A DNA stretch of 64,000 bases, from contig NC_090707.1 in the NCBI RefSeq assembly GCF_040954835.1, forward strand, positions 27,236,570 to 27,300,569. The letters are read 5' to 3'. The notes under the pieces are model-generated. The model was not told the origin of the DNA. It searched no databases and saw nothing but the letters and a program-made list of their open reading frames with translations. Below are positions 22,455 to 32,654 of this stretch, piece by piece (positions within the stretch are counted from its first letter, which is position 1; each line of letters begins with the position of its first letter). A program made the translations under genes and the position numbers. The stretch comes from Lepisosteus oculatus (lineage: Eukaryota > Chordata > Actinopteri > Semionotiformes > Lepisosteidae).

Positions 22455-22890
22455 GCAGGAAAGCGTGTATTTGAACTGAAAATGACGTTTTAAAGCATTC
22501 TGAAAATTGTTGATAAAAGCTGACTCTGTTTGAAGTTCTTGTGTAACCTGTTACAGGTGGATTTTAAACGGAGCAGAAGAGCGATTATTTGAGCTGAAAA
22601 TTACGTTTTGGAGCATTCTGAACATTGTTGGTAATAGCTGACTCTGAAAGCAATTCTGGTAGCACCTGTTACAGATGGATTTAAAATGGTGCAGAAAAGC
22701 TATTATTTGAGCTGAAAATGACGTTTTGGAGCATTCTTGATAATAGGTGACTCTGTATGCAGTTCTGGTAACACCTGTCACAAGTGGTTGTAAAACGGTG
22801 CAGAAAAGCGTTTATTTGAGCTGAAAATGATGTTTTGGAGTATTCTGAACAATGTTGATAATAGCTGACTCTGTATGCAGTTCTGGTGTA
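22455..22890 (+). repeat. Tandem array of a ~118-bp unit, plus orientation
   Basis: GAGCTGAAAATxACGTTTTGGAG recurs near 22,473, 22,589, 22,709 and 22,818, a spacing of 109-120 bp. Each unit also contains ATAGCTGACTCTG and CACCTGTxACA. The same unit occurs inverted at 26,120-26,375. Confidence 0.8.
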
Positions 22891-24240
22891 TAATAGCAGG
22901 GCACTGTCAGGGCTGTGTGTGTATTAACCTGTCTGTCTGTCTCAGGGAGAACATGCTGTTTAACCGCAGGGTGATATCAGGACTGTGTGTGTGTATAAAC
23001 CTGTCTGTCTCTCACAGGGAGTACTTTTTGCATAACCGCAGGGCCCTGTTAGGGCTGATTGTGTGTATTAACCTGTCTGTCTCTCTCAGGAAGAACGCAC
23101 TATAACTGCAGGGTGCTCTCAGGGCTGTGTGTGTGTATTAACCTGTCTGTCTCTCTGAGAGAGAATGTGCTGTTTAACCACAGGGGACGCTGACAGCGCT
23201 GTGTGTGTGTATTAACCTGTCTCTCTCTCTCTCAGGGAGAATGATCTGTATAACCACAGGATGCTGTCAAGGCTGTGTGTGTGTATTAACCAGAGAGTCT
23301 CTCTGAGGGAGAATGTGCTTTATAACCGCAGGGTGCTGTCAGGGCTGTGTGTGTGTTTTAAGCTGTCTCTCTCTCTCAGGGAGAATGTACTGTATAACCA
23401 TTGGGTGTGCTGAAAGGGATGTGTGTGTGTATTTACCTGTCTGTCTCTCTCTTCTGGAGAATGCGCTGTATAATCACAGGGCGCTGTCAGGGCTTTGAGT
23501 GTATATAAACCTGTCTGACTCTGTCAGGGAGAACGCGCTGTATATCTGTAGGGCGCTGTCAGGGCTGTGTGTGTATATTAACCAGAGAGTCTCTCAGGGA
23601 GAACACGCTGTATAACTGCAGGGTGCTGTCAGAGCTGTGTGTGTGTATTAACCTGTCTCTCTCTCTCAGGGAGAATGCTCTGTATACCCACAGGGCACTC
23701 TGAAGGCTGTGTGTGTGTATTAACCTGTCTCTCTCTCTCTCAGGGAGAATGTGCTGTATAACTGCAGTGCACTGTCAGGGCTGAGTGTGTATTAACCTGT
23801 CTGTCTCTCTTAGGGAGAATGCACTGTATAACTGCAGGGAGTTGTCAGTGCTGTGTGTGTATTAACCTTTCTGTCTCTCTCAGGGAGAACACGCTGTATA
23901 ACTGCAGGGTGCACTGTGAGATCTGTGTGTGTATTAACCTGTGTCTCTCTCTCAGGGATAACGTGCTGTATTACGACAGTGCATGCTGTCAGGGCTGTGT
24001 GTGTATTAACCTGTGTGTCTCTCTCAGGGAGAATGCGCTGTATAACTGCAGGGTGCCATCAGGGCTGTGTGTGTATTAACCTGCCTGTCTCTCTCACGGA
24101 GAACATGCTTTATAACTGCAGGGTGCTGTCAGGGCTGTGTATGTCTATAAACCTGTCTGTCTCTTTCAGGGAGAACGTGCTGTGGAGAGCGCAGGTTGTG
24201 CAGGTTGTGCTGTCAGGGCTGTTTGTGTATTAACGTGACC
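22891..24240 (+). repeat. ~72-bp minisatellite with exon-like units
   Basis: About 19 copies of a unit reading roughly GTGTGTATTAACCTGTCTGTCTCTCTCAGGGAGAATGxGCTGTATAACxGCAGGGTGCTGTCAGGGCT, spaced 70-75 bp. The CT tract followed by CAG|GGAGAA in every unit looks like a splice acceptor. Where the period is a multiple of three, frames stay open across several units (RENALYN-type peptide). I treat those frames as repeat artefacts. Confidence 0.85.
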
Positions 24241-25035
24241 GCGGAGGTGATGAGCTCACAGTCTTTCTCCAGCGTGTTCAAAATGGGCTCAGTACCTGTC
24301 TGTCTGTGGGAGTGTTGGCTCAGTACCTGTCTGTCTGCAAGTGCCCCCAGACCGCGGAGGCGATGAGCTCGCAGTCTCTCTCCATTGCGTTCAGAGTGGG
24401 CACAGTACCTGTCTGTCTGCAGGAGTGTGGGCTCAGTACCCGTCTGTCAGCAGGAGCATGGGCTTAGTACCTGTCTGTCTGCAGGATCATGGGCTCTGTA
24501 TCTGTCTGTCTTTCTGCGGGAGTGTGGGCTCAGCTCCTATCTGTCGATCTGATGGTGTGTGGGCTCATTATCTGTCTGCCTGCAGAAGCATGGGCTCAGT
24601 ACCTGTCTGTCTGTCTGCAGGAGCGTGGGCTCAGTATCTGTCTGTCTGCAGGTGCTCCCTGACCACGGAATCGATGAGCTCGCAGTCTCTCTCCAGTGCG
24701 TTCAGAGTGGGCACAGTACCTGTCTGTCTGCAGGAGCGTGGGCTCAGTACCTGTCTGTCTGTAGGCGCCCCCTGACCATGGAGGCGATGAGCTCTCAGTC
24801 TTTCTCCAGCGCATTCAGAGTGGGCTCAGTGCCTGTCTGTCTGCAGGCGCCCCCTGAACACAGAGGTGATGAGCTCGCAGTCTCTCTCCAGCGCGTTCAG
24901 TGTAGGCTCAGTACCTGTCTCTCTATCTGCAGGAGTGTGGGTTCAGTACCTGTCTGTCTCTCTGTCTGCGGGAGCATGGGCTCAGTACCTGTCTGTCTGC
25001 AGGCGCCCCCTGATCGCAGAGACAATGAGCTTGCA
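24241..25035 (+). repeat. Composite minisatellite, GATGAGCTCGCAGTCTCTCTCC type
   Basis: Two interleaved motifs repeat irregularly: GATGAGCTCxCAGTCTxTCTCC (near 24,247, 24,361, 24,672, 24,785, 24,867) and a ~30-bp TGGGCTCAGTACCTGTCTGTCTGCAGGAG motif. The resulting open frames are low-complexity and are not reported as genes. Confidence 0.8.
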
Positions 25036-25595
25036 GTTTCTCAGGGGTACAGTGTTGGGGTGTAGTCTATACAGAGTTCGAGTTCAGGTGTACTGTGTTT
25101 GGTTTCAGGGGTACAGTGAGGGGGTTCAGGGGTACTGTGTTGGGGTTCAGGAGTACAGTGTCCGGGTTCAGGGGTACAGTGAGGGGGTTCAGGGGTACTG
25201 TGTCGGGGTTCAAGGGTACAGTGTTGGGGTTTGGTTTATACAGTGTCCGAGTTCATGTGTACAGTGTTGGGGTTCAGGGGTACCGTGTTGGGGTTTGGTT
25301 TATACAGTGTCCGAGTTCAGGTGTACAGTGTGGGGGTTCAGGGGTACCGTGTTGGGGTGTAGTCTATACAGAGTCCGAGTTCAGGTGTACCGTGTGGGGG
25401 TTCAGGTGAACCGTGTGGGGGTTCGGTCTACACAGTGTCCGAGTTCAGGTGTACAGTGTGGGGGTACAGGTCTACCGTGTGGGGGCTCGGTCTATATAGT
25501 GTCCAAGTTCAGGTGTACCGTGTTGGGGTTTTAGTCTATATAGTGTCCGAGTTCAGGTGGATAGTGTTGGGGTTTTAGTCTATACACTGTCCAGC
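25036..25595 (+). repeat. G-rich minisatellite
   Basis: Repeats of GTGTTGGGGTTCAGGGGTACA and variants, organised in about 19-bp and longer higher-order units with interspersed TATACAGTGTCCGAGTTCAGG. The plus strand has many G4-G5 tracts spaced 4-12 bases apart. Confidence 0.85.
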
Positions 25596-25656
25596 AGGAG
25601 TCAGTTTCTCTCTGTGTCTCTGTCTCTGTGTCTCTGTCTCTGTGTCTCTCTCTCTC
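25596..25656 (+). repeat. (TCTCTG)n microsatellite
   Basis: Short CT/GT run TCTCTGTGTCTCTGTCTCTG at the junction between the G-rich minisatellite and the LINE tail. Confidence 0.8.
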
Positions 25657-26105
25657 CAATTCAATTCAATGTGCTTTATTTGCATGACCGATGGGTACAA
25701 TCAGTATTGCCAAAGCAAATAAAAATAATAAAAGTAACATGGAACAAAATAAAAGTAAAATAAAATCTACAGACATTTACATCAAAGACATATCATTAAA
25801 TATTTACATATACTGTAGACAGATGGAGCATTATTGACAGGAGATCACATACTAGGCTGCCAGTTCAACTGCGTTCCCTCCTCCCTCTCCCAGAAGGATT
25901 GGGACCTGTTGTGATTCTGGCAGGTGTGGGAACTCTGGGACTAGATTTCTGAATTTAGGGAAGAATGTTTCTCTAATCCCAGAATATTTGTTGCAGTGCG
26001 GTAGGAAGTGCAACTCTCTCTCTATTTCTCCCCGCTGGCAGTGGGTGCACAGGCTGTCCTCTCTGGGCAGCCAGGTCTGCCTGTGTCATCCAGTTTCTAT
26101 GGTCA
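25657..26105 (-). mobile_element. 5'-truncated non-LTR retrotransposon 3' end
   Basis: Minus-strand 3' end: the reverse complement reads ACTGATTGTACCCATCGGTCATGCAAATAAAGC and finishes with ATTGAATTGAATTG, a short tandem 3' terminus typical of several fish LINE families. The same terminus appears in plus orientation at 61,325-61,400. No intact RT domain remains. Confidence 0.6.
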
Positions 26106-26119
26106 GGCTGTGGTTTACA

Positions 26120-26375
26120 CTTTTTTACAGACAACTGTGACTAGTGTGACCAGACCTTCATACAGAGAAAGATACTATCAACAATGTTCAGCATGATACA
26201 AAACATCATTTTCGGCTCAAATAAATGCTGCTGTGCACCGTTTTACATCCAAGTGTAACTAGTGTTAGCAGAACTTCATACAGGGTCAGATATTGTCAAC
26301 AATGTTCAGAACAATACAAAACAATTTTTAGCTCAAATAAACGTCCCTGTGCACCATTTTACATCCAACTGTTAT
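26120..26375 (-). repeat. Tandem array of the ~118-bp unit, minus orientation
   Basis: Two and a bit units with ATCAACAATGTTCAG, TTTCGGCTCAAATAAA and CACCxTTTTACATCCAA, the reverse complement of the array at 22,455-22,890. A solo LTR interrupts its far end. Confidence 0.75.
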
Positions 26376-26387
26376 CATTGCGAATAT

Positions 26388-26785
26388 TGCAGTGTCCTCG
26401 GCTGGCATTGCTACCGAAGAGCGCCCGGCTGGGGTGCACGGCGAGGGGGAGGACAAGAGCAGTAGTGGCCAGGGTGGGGATTAGAAGAGCTACTGGCCAG
26501 TGCAGCTGACCAATTGTGAAACAGATGTACACAGTTGCGAGATCGGGCGGACTCTTGTAAATAATTTCCCTGGTTTTGCACCCATTTTATATATGTACCA
26601 AATTACAATCTTATACCTGTGTAGCTGTACCCGAATTGACCCCAGTGTGTTGTACCCTGTCTCTTTCTCCCTCCCTCTGTTCTGGTTGCTGTGCCGGACG
26701 CACGTCCGATTAATAAAGCGCCACGTTCTCAGTTAAAAAGAGCTTGGCTTCCTTTGTCGATACTCGCCGAACCCGTCGCCTTACA
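26388..26785 (+). repeat. Solo LTR
   Basis: About 398 bp starting TGCAGTG and ending CCTTACA, flanked by ATAT on both sides (26,384-26,387 and 26,786-26,789). AATAAAG lies about 70 bp before the end, as an R-region polyadenylation signal would. No internal region is attached. It is not the LTR of the gypsy copies in this window. Confidence 0.6.
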
Positions 26786-26930
26786 ATATAAAAGTTGCAG
26801 AAATAACGTCCAGAATAATAATGTCAGAAGATAATACATAACTGGATATTATTTCTGTACAGACAATTCGCACCAGCCCATTTCTGTCAACATTGGAAAT
26901 TTGGAATGCTACGGAAATTACCGGGGTAAA

Positions 26931-27203
26931 GTTAGCTTGAAGGCTGTGGAAATATCCACAAAACTTGGTCTTTAAAATGCATTTGGTTTGACGGCGTTCT
27001 GTGCGTCCATTGCGAAGATATGGACAAAAGAATATTCGTGCTTGGTCAAAAAAATGTCATAAAAACGAAAAAGTAAAGGCTGCGAAAGCATTCACAATGT
27101 ATTTTATACACAAAGCAAGTATTCTCGCAACTCTAAGAGGTTTCGTGAAAGCGCTACAGGCGTGCCAAAATCGTTTTCGAACTTCAAGCTAACTTTACCC
27201 CGG
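26931..27203. mobile_element. Complete MITE, copy 2
   Basis: Perfect 22-bp terminal inverted repeats, CCGGGGTAAAGTTAGCTTGAAG and its complement, bound 273 bp without coding capacity. TACGGAAATT occurs immediately outside both ends, so a target duplication of about 10 bp is likely; this length is typical of Mutator-like elements but the family is unproven. The body matches 8,108-8,355 inverted. Confidence 0.8.
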
Positions 27204-27317
27204 TACGGAAATTTAAGAGAACGAGACGCGAGGAGGGGTCGGTATACGGAATGTAAATTAAAGAATTAAAAAATGTAAATTAGAGTTAAAGAATCATACA
27301 AGGACAAGTAAACATAT

Positions 27318-27669
27318 TGTAGCGTTTGCAGGTTCTTTTTCAGAACTAAAGAACAGTGGAGACGCGATTAACCAAGCACTGACTTTATTTAACAACCACA
27401 CCAAAACCAAACACAGGATCTACACACACATGAGGAGACTGACGGAACACGTACACACATTTAGGGTGGTAATTACCTAACAACACACTCTACTTTTACA
27501 GGACTACACAGGGCACTAGAATTACTAGGACATTATTTACACAGGTAGGGTCAGCCGCTGGTCATCGTGCTGACCCTCAGACTCTTCCCGGCTACCACTC
27601 CCAGCATGCCCAGCGGTATTACGAGCGCCTAGGGGCGCTTCCTCCTCACCACCAGGCGAGGGCGTTACA
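27318..27669 (-). repeat. 3' LTR of gypsy element 2
   Basis: A 352-bp LTR (minus strand TGTAACG...CGCTACA) with AATAAAG near its end and a polypurine tract (AGGTGGGGGCAA) next to it at 27,670-27,681. It is collinear with the LTR of element 1 apart from the SINE there. Confidence 0.88.
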
Positions 27670-30600
27670 TTGCCCCCACCTGAAGCGTCTGGCGTCTCGC
27701 CGACGTCGAACACCCCCCTCAGGCTGTACTCGTATTCGGCCAACTGCTGCGGAACCCTGCGTGAGCGGCCGGCGATCCACGGACGCCCCACTATCGCCCG
27801 GCTCCGGCCCCGGCTGCTCCTCTAGAGCCTCCCCACACGGCTCCTCCTCCCGGGCCCGGTAGGGGGCCAGGCGGTCTCGGTGCGGGACCACTACTCTCCC
27901 CCGTGTTCGCAACCGGACACGGTAGCAGACCTCGCCCACCACCCCGAGTACCTCAGCGGGCCCCTCCCACGACGGCGCCAGCTTAGGGCTGAGGTCTTTG
28001 CGGCGGCGCGGATTGTACACCCAAACCGAGTCCCCGGGCTGGAAGGCAGGCCCCCTGCAGCGCAGGTCGTAGTACCGCTTCTGCTGGACCCCCGTCTGTG
28101 TCAGGTGGGTCCGTGCAAAGCTGGGCACCCGCTGCATCCGCTGCCGCAGGTCCCACTCGTAGTCCAGTCCAGCCGATGGTGCCGACCCGTCTCCGGGCGG
28201 CTGGCCAAAGACCAGGTCCACCGGTGTTCGCATTTCCCGGCCCAGCATGAGCGAGGCTGGGGTGCACCCGGTGGATTCCTGGACCGCGGTCCTGTATGCC
28301 CAGAGCGCAAGGGGGAGGTGGCGGTCCCAGTCCCTTTGGTGCCGGGACACCAGGGTGGCCAGCTGGGTGGCGAGCGTCCGATTAAACCGCTCTACCAACC
28401 CGTCGCTCTGGGGATGCAGCGGGGTGGTCTGCGTCTTAGTAATCCCCAGGCGCTGGCACACTCTGGCGAAGACCTGGGACTCGAAGTTACGCCCCTGGTC
28501 ACTGTGTAACTCCTCCGGCACCCCCAGCCTGGCAAACATCCACTCCAGCAGTGCATCGGCCACCGTGGGGGCACTCTGGTCCGGGAGGGCGTAGGCCTCC
28601 GGCCACTTCGTAAAGTAATCCATGGCCACCAAGACGTAGCGGTTCCCGGCCTCGGTGCGCGGAAACGGGCCCAAAACGTCCACCCCCACCCGCTCCATAG
28701 GAGCCCCCACCTGGTGTTGTTGGAGGGGGGCCCGAGAGTTCTCGGGGGGACCCTTCTGCGCCACACACACCGCACACGTTCGGCAGTACCGCTCCACGTC
28801 CCGGTGGCAAAGACCCCAATAAAAATGGCCTCGGAGACGCTGCAGGGTTTTTTTACCGCCGAAGTGCCCCACACCCGGCTGGCCGTGCACCGCTCGGAGC
28901 ACCGCCCTGCGGAGCAACCGAGGCACCACCAGCTGCCACCGTACCTCGCCACTGGAGGGTACCCGCCAACCCCGTCGCAGCACCCCGTCCTTTACCTCCA
29001 AGGCCTCCCACAGGGCGCAGAGGGCCTTGACGGACTTCGGGTGCGGGGCGAGCTCCTCTCGCGTAGGCTGCACTCCTGCTGCCCTCCAGCGGAGCACCGG
29101 ACCCACGTCAGGATCAGCTGCCTGACGCTGCGCCAGGTCTGGCAGGCTCACCCCCAGCGGCCCCTCCCGGGCCGTGGCCGCGGTGCTCACCCCCGCCACG
29201 GTGCGGACAGCCTCCTCACGCTGCTCCCGCCGGGCGCAGTGATGGCAGTCCGCGGCCTCGCAGGGGCGCCGCAAGAGAGCGTCGGCATTGAGATGGCGAG
29301 ACCCCGCATGGTGCACGACAGTGAAGTCGTATTCCTGCAGGATCTCTATCCATCGCGCCATCTGCCCCTCCGGCTCCTTAAAGTGGAGCAGCCAGGTGAG
29401 GGACGCATGGTCACGCAGTAGTTCCGCTCGGGCCTAGTCAAAGCCCGACTATAGTAGGCCACTACGCGCTCCCCATCCGGCCCCTCCTGCGCCAACACCG
29501 CACCCACCCCCGAGTCACTCGCGTCGGTGTCGAGAACATACGGCAACCGCGGGTCAGGGTAGGCCAGCACGGGGGCCCCCACCAGAGCTTCATACAACCG
29601 GCCGAAGGCAGTCTCACAGCCCGAGTCCCAGTCAAAACGGCGGCCCTTGTCGGTGAGGCGGTGCAGCGGGGCAGCGATGCTGGCAAAGTCCTGGACGAAC
29701 CTCCGATAGTACGAGGCCAACCCCAGAAAGCTGCGGAGCTCTGCGACGGTGCGTGGAGTCGGCCAGCCCCTCACTGCGGCGACCTTACCTGGGTCCGTAG
29801 CCACCCCTCGCGGTCCAACAACATGTCCCAGGAAGGTCACCTCCCGCCGCAGGAGCTCGCACTTGCGGGGGTTGAGCCTCAGGCCAGCACGGCGGATGCA
29901 GGCCAGCACCGCCTGGAGGTTCGTCAAGGCCTGGTCGAAACTCCGTGCATGAACCAGCAGATCGTCCAGATACAACACACACTGGTTCCGCGGGACCGAT
30001 GCCAGCACCCTCTCCATCAGCCTCTCAACGTCGCCGGGGCATTGCACAGGCCAAAAGGCATGACAGTAAACTGCCAGAGGCCCTGGCCGATGGAAAAGGC
30101 AGTCTTCGGACGAGCATCAGGAGCATGCGGGACCTGCCAGTAGCCGCAGCGGAGGTCCAGGGAGCTGAACCAGGTCGACCCGGTGATGTAGTCCAGGGCG
30201 TCATCTATCCTCGGCAGGGGGTAGGAATCTTTCCGGGTGACCTCGTTCAGCTTGCGGTAGTTGACGCAGAACCTCCACGAGCCGTCTTTTTTTTTTACCA
30301 GTACGGCTGGTGCCGACCACGGGCTCAAGGAGGGCTCAATCACCCCCGCTGCGGCCATCTCCCGGATCTTTTCCTCGGCGGCGGTCCGCTTGGCGTGGAC
30401 CATGCGTCCCGGTGGGATGCGGATGGGCCGAGCGTCGCCGGTGTTGATCTCGTGTTGGACCAGGCCAGTGCGGGTGCAGTCCTCATCTCTCGCCGCAAAG
30501 AGATCCTCGTTCTGGGCGAGTAGCTCCTGGAGCAGCTGCCGCTGGTCCTGTTCGAGGCCCTCGCAGCTCAGCTGGAAGAGGTCCTCAACGGCACGCCTCG

Positions 30601-31225
30601 CTTCCACGCAACGCTCGGCCCCCGCCGCCGCCTTGTCTGGCCCCCCGGCCAACTCAGGGGCAGGATCCAGCACGCTCGCTCCCCGGCTCGCAGGCCTGGT
30701 CTGCCCCGGCGACTGACGCCGCCGCCGCCGCCTCTTGTTCCCCCGGCTCCGGCAAGCCCGCGTCCCTCGGCCTTCGCCGGACCTGCCCTCCACCAGGTGC
30801 AGTCGCTCCCCCTGCCACACCAACTCCTGCCGGTCCAAGTCCAAACTGGCCTCCACTCGCTGCAGAAGGTACAGCCCCAGAATGCAGTTCTCCTGGATGG
30901 GTGGGAGGTAGCAGGGGTGGCGCACCGTCGCTGCACCCAGACGGAAGGCAAGCACCCGTTTCCCCCGGACTGCAGCGAGCTGTCCCGTCACGGTCCTCAG
31001 CCGCAGGCTGGAGGCCTCCCATCCTGGGGGGTTGGTGCCCTCGGTGTCGGGGAGGACGCCCGGCCGGAGTAGGGTTACCGATGAACCGGTGTCGAGTAGG
31101 GCCAGGCAGGGTTGGTCCTCGATTCGGCAGTGGAGGTACAGGCCCCGGCTACAGCCGACTCGCCCCACGGTGGTGGGAGGGGCGCCGGTTTTTACAGCGC
31201 TCTCCGGAGCGGGGGTTGAGGTGTT
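27670..31225 (-). pseudogene. Ty3/gypsy pol, element 2 (protease to integrase)
   Basis: Minus-strand pol with aspartic protease (LLDTGSSVTLL near 31,090), reverse transcriptase (core from 30,400; YLDDLL near 29,965), RNase H (29,600-29,260, partly deleted), integrase HHCC finger, core (DYFTKWPEA near 28,610 and HSDQGRNFES near 28,490) and C-terminal region ending near 27,700. Such elements replicate through cytoplasmic particles and integrate with the encoded integrase. Two breaks are visible: a one-base loss near 30,027 inside RT, and a deletion of about 87 bp at 29,411 in RNase H relative to element 1. Gag, primer-binding site and the 5' LTR are absent; the copy stops abruptly near 31,225. 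The integrase frame alone is intact for 571 codons. GC content is high compared with the flanks. Confidence 0.92.
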
Positions 31226-31395
31226 TTCCTCTCACAGTCCAAAGACAAGATCGTGGTTAATTGGTTTCTGTAAAAACAGTCCCTGGTGTGTATTTTTGTT
31301 TCTGCTGTATGGGCGTGTGATGGACAGGTATCCTGCCAAGGGTGTATTTCACCTTCTGCCTAATGCTTCCCTGGATAGGTTCTGGATCCTGAATT
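31222..31395 (+). mobile_element. tRNA-derived SINE, 3' part
   Basis: CACAGTCCAAAGACA, GGTTAATTGGTTTCTGTAAAAAC and GTGTGATGGACAGGTATCCTG are the conserved 3' body of a widespread vertebrate tRNA-like SINE, also present at 52,795-53,030 with its tRNA-like head. Its 5' part is replaced by the end of gypsy element 2. Confidence 0.6.
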
Positions 31396-31936
31396 GTATA
31401 AGTCATTATCATTTTTTATAAAATGAAAGAAAATAACTTACATACTTATAACATTTTAGTTGAAAAGAATTTTGTCTTTTTCTTATGTACAATTGCATTT
31501 TGCAGTGTAAAAAGCAGCAAATCACAAATAATTAAAGCATTGCCAAAGGATATTTATTGTACAAAATCACAAACCAATTACAGTATAGTTCTACAGTATA
31601 GATTGGGTAATAAATCAATGATGTGACATCAGATTGCGATGTGAATTTTTGTATAAACATCAACAAAGGCAAAATTATTAATGGAGAGCATAGTAAATAA
31701 AACAGTAACTTGAGAATTTTAAAATTATTTATGAAAAAAATCAAATCAAGGTTACCAGTGAAATCTTTAACATTTCAATGATAATAGAAAACTAATAAAT
31801 CAACATTATTTGTTTACCCCCTCATATGCATATTTATAGTCATAGCTGAAGACATGATGTATTGTAGTGTTCCGCCCCAGGTTTTGGACTGCTCCTTGAC
31901 CTTACCTTTGCATGCACTTAATCCTTCTTTTCTCTC
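31396..31936. other. AT-rich spacer
   Basis: No gene or recognisable repeat. Composition about 70% AT, with several TACAGTAT palindromic strings. Confidence 0.5.
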
Positions 31937-32411
31937 TGTAACGAACAGTTCTTTCCGGACTCTATGCGGACGACACAATCCGACGGAGTGGGGAAACACT
32001 AGGGAAACGTCATGCAGGAATACGGGGCAGAAGACAGGGGGGCGTGCCCAAGGTGCGCTGGTGCACGGGGGAGGTGTGGCCGAGGCGAACAATCCAAAAG
32101 TGTAATCCTTAGAGTATCCAAAACACACGAGTAAGTCCAAAACCAGGAGATCCATCAGAAGAAGGAATTAAAAACCACGAAGGCCGGGTCGGAACCGGCA
32201 GACAAGGAACAGGAACAAGGGTTAAAACCTTAACGGGACCAGGCGCTTCCAGGTCCCGGACTCGCACGATATGGAAATCAGATGCAGAGCCTGGATGAGC
32301 GTCAGCGCCTGGCTTTTAAGGTGGGCTGGGAATGGGAAACAGGTGCAGAGAATAAAGTCTTAAGTGAAAGGGCTGGAGCACCCTTAAGGAGGGGGGACTA
32401 ATATCGTGACA
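31937..32411 (-). repeat. Solo LTR with 5-bp target duplication
   Basis: 475 bp bounded by TGTAACG and TGACA on the plus strand (minus strand TGTCACGATATTAG...TTCGTTACA). CTCTC lies directly on both sides (31,932-31,936; 32,412-32,416). A related sequence in opposite orientation interrupts the L2 element at about 34,300-35,048 (shared GCCCACCTTAAAAGCCAGG, CCTGGTCCCGTT, GTGTCGTC-GCATAG). Confidence 0.7.
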
Positions 32412-32419
32412 CTCTCCAC

Positions 32420-32630
32420 CCTCTCCAGTGTAGTGAAAAAGCACACTCCCTTAAGTTTCTATGTTTTAACATATTTAGGCATATTTGATCTTTGCCTAGT
32501 CCTCAACCAAGTCCTAAAAGTAGATAAACTAACCTGACAAATAATGCTAAAAAAATACTTTATTATTAAAAAAAAATAATCAATAATCTTGTGTGAAAAA
32601 GTGCATACTTAGAAATGTTTTACATACACA
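32420..32630 (+). repeat. Possible DNA-transposon end (GTGAAAAAGTGCA type)
   Basis: GTAGTGAAAAAGCACACTCCC and GTGTGAAAAAGTGCATAC occur 150 bp apart, resembling the terminal strings of fish Tc1-like elements. Related Tc1-like coding scraps lie 1 kb downstream. Weak. Confidence 0.3.
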
Positions 32631-32654
32631 ATTACAGACATTGTCAGTCTCATC

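Noticed and set aside
22891-24240. CRISPR-like regular repeats
   Set aside because: Repeats are contiguous and near-identical without unique spacers, in a vertebrate genome.
24341-25534. Open frames of 144-222 codons over the minisatellites
   Set aside because: They follow repeat periods that are multiples of three and give low-complexity peptide; no homology or start context.
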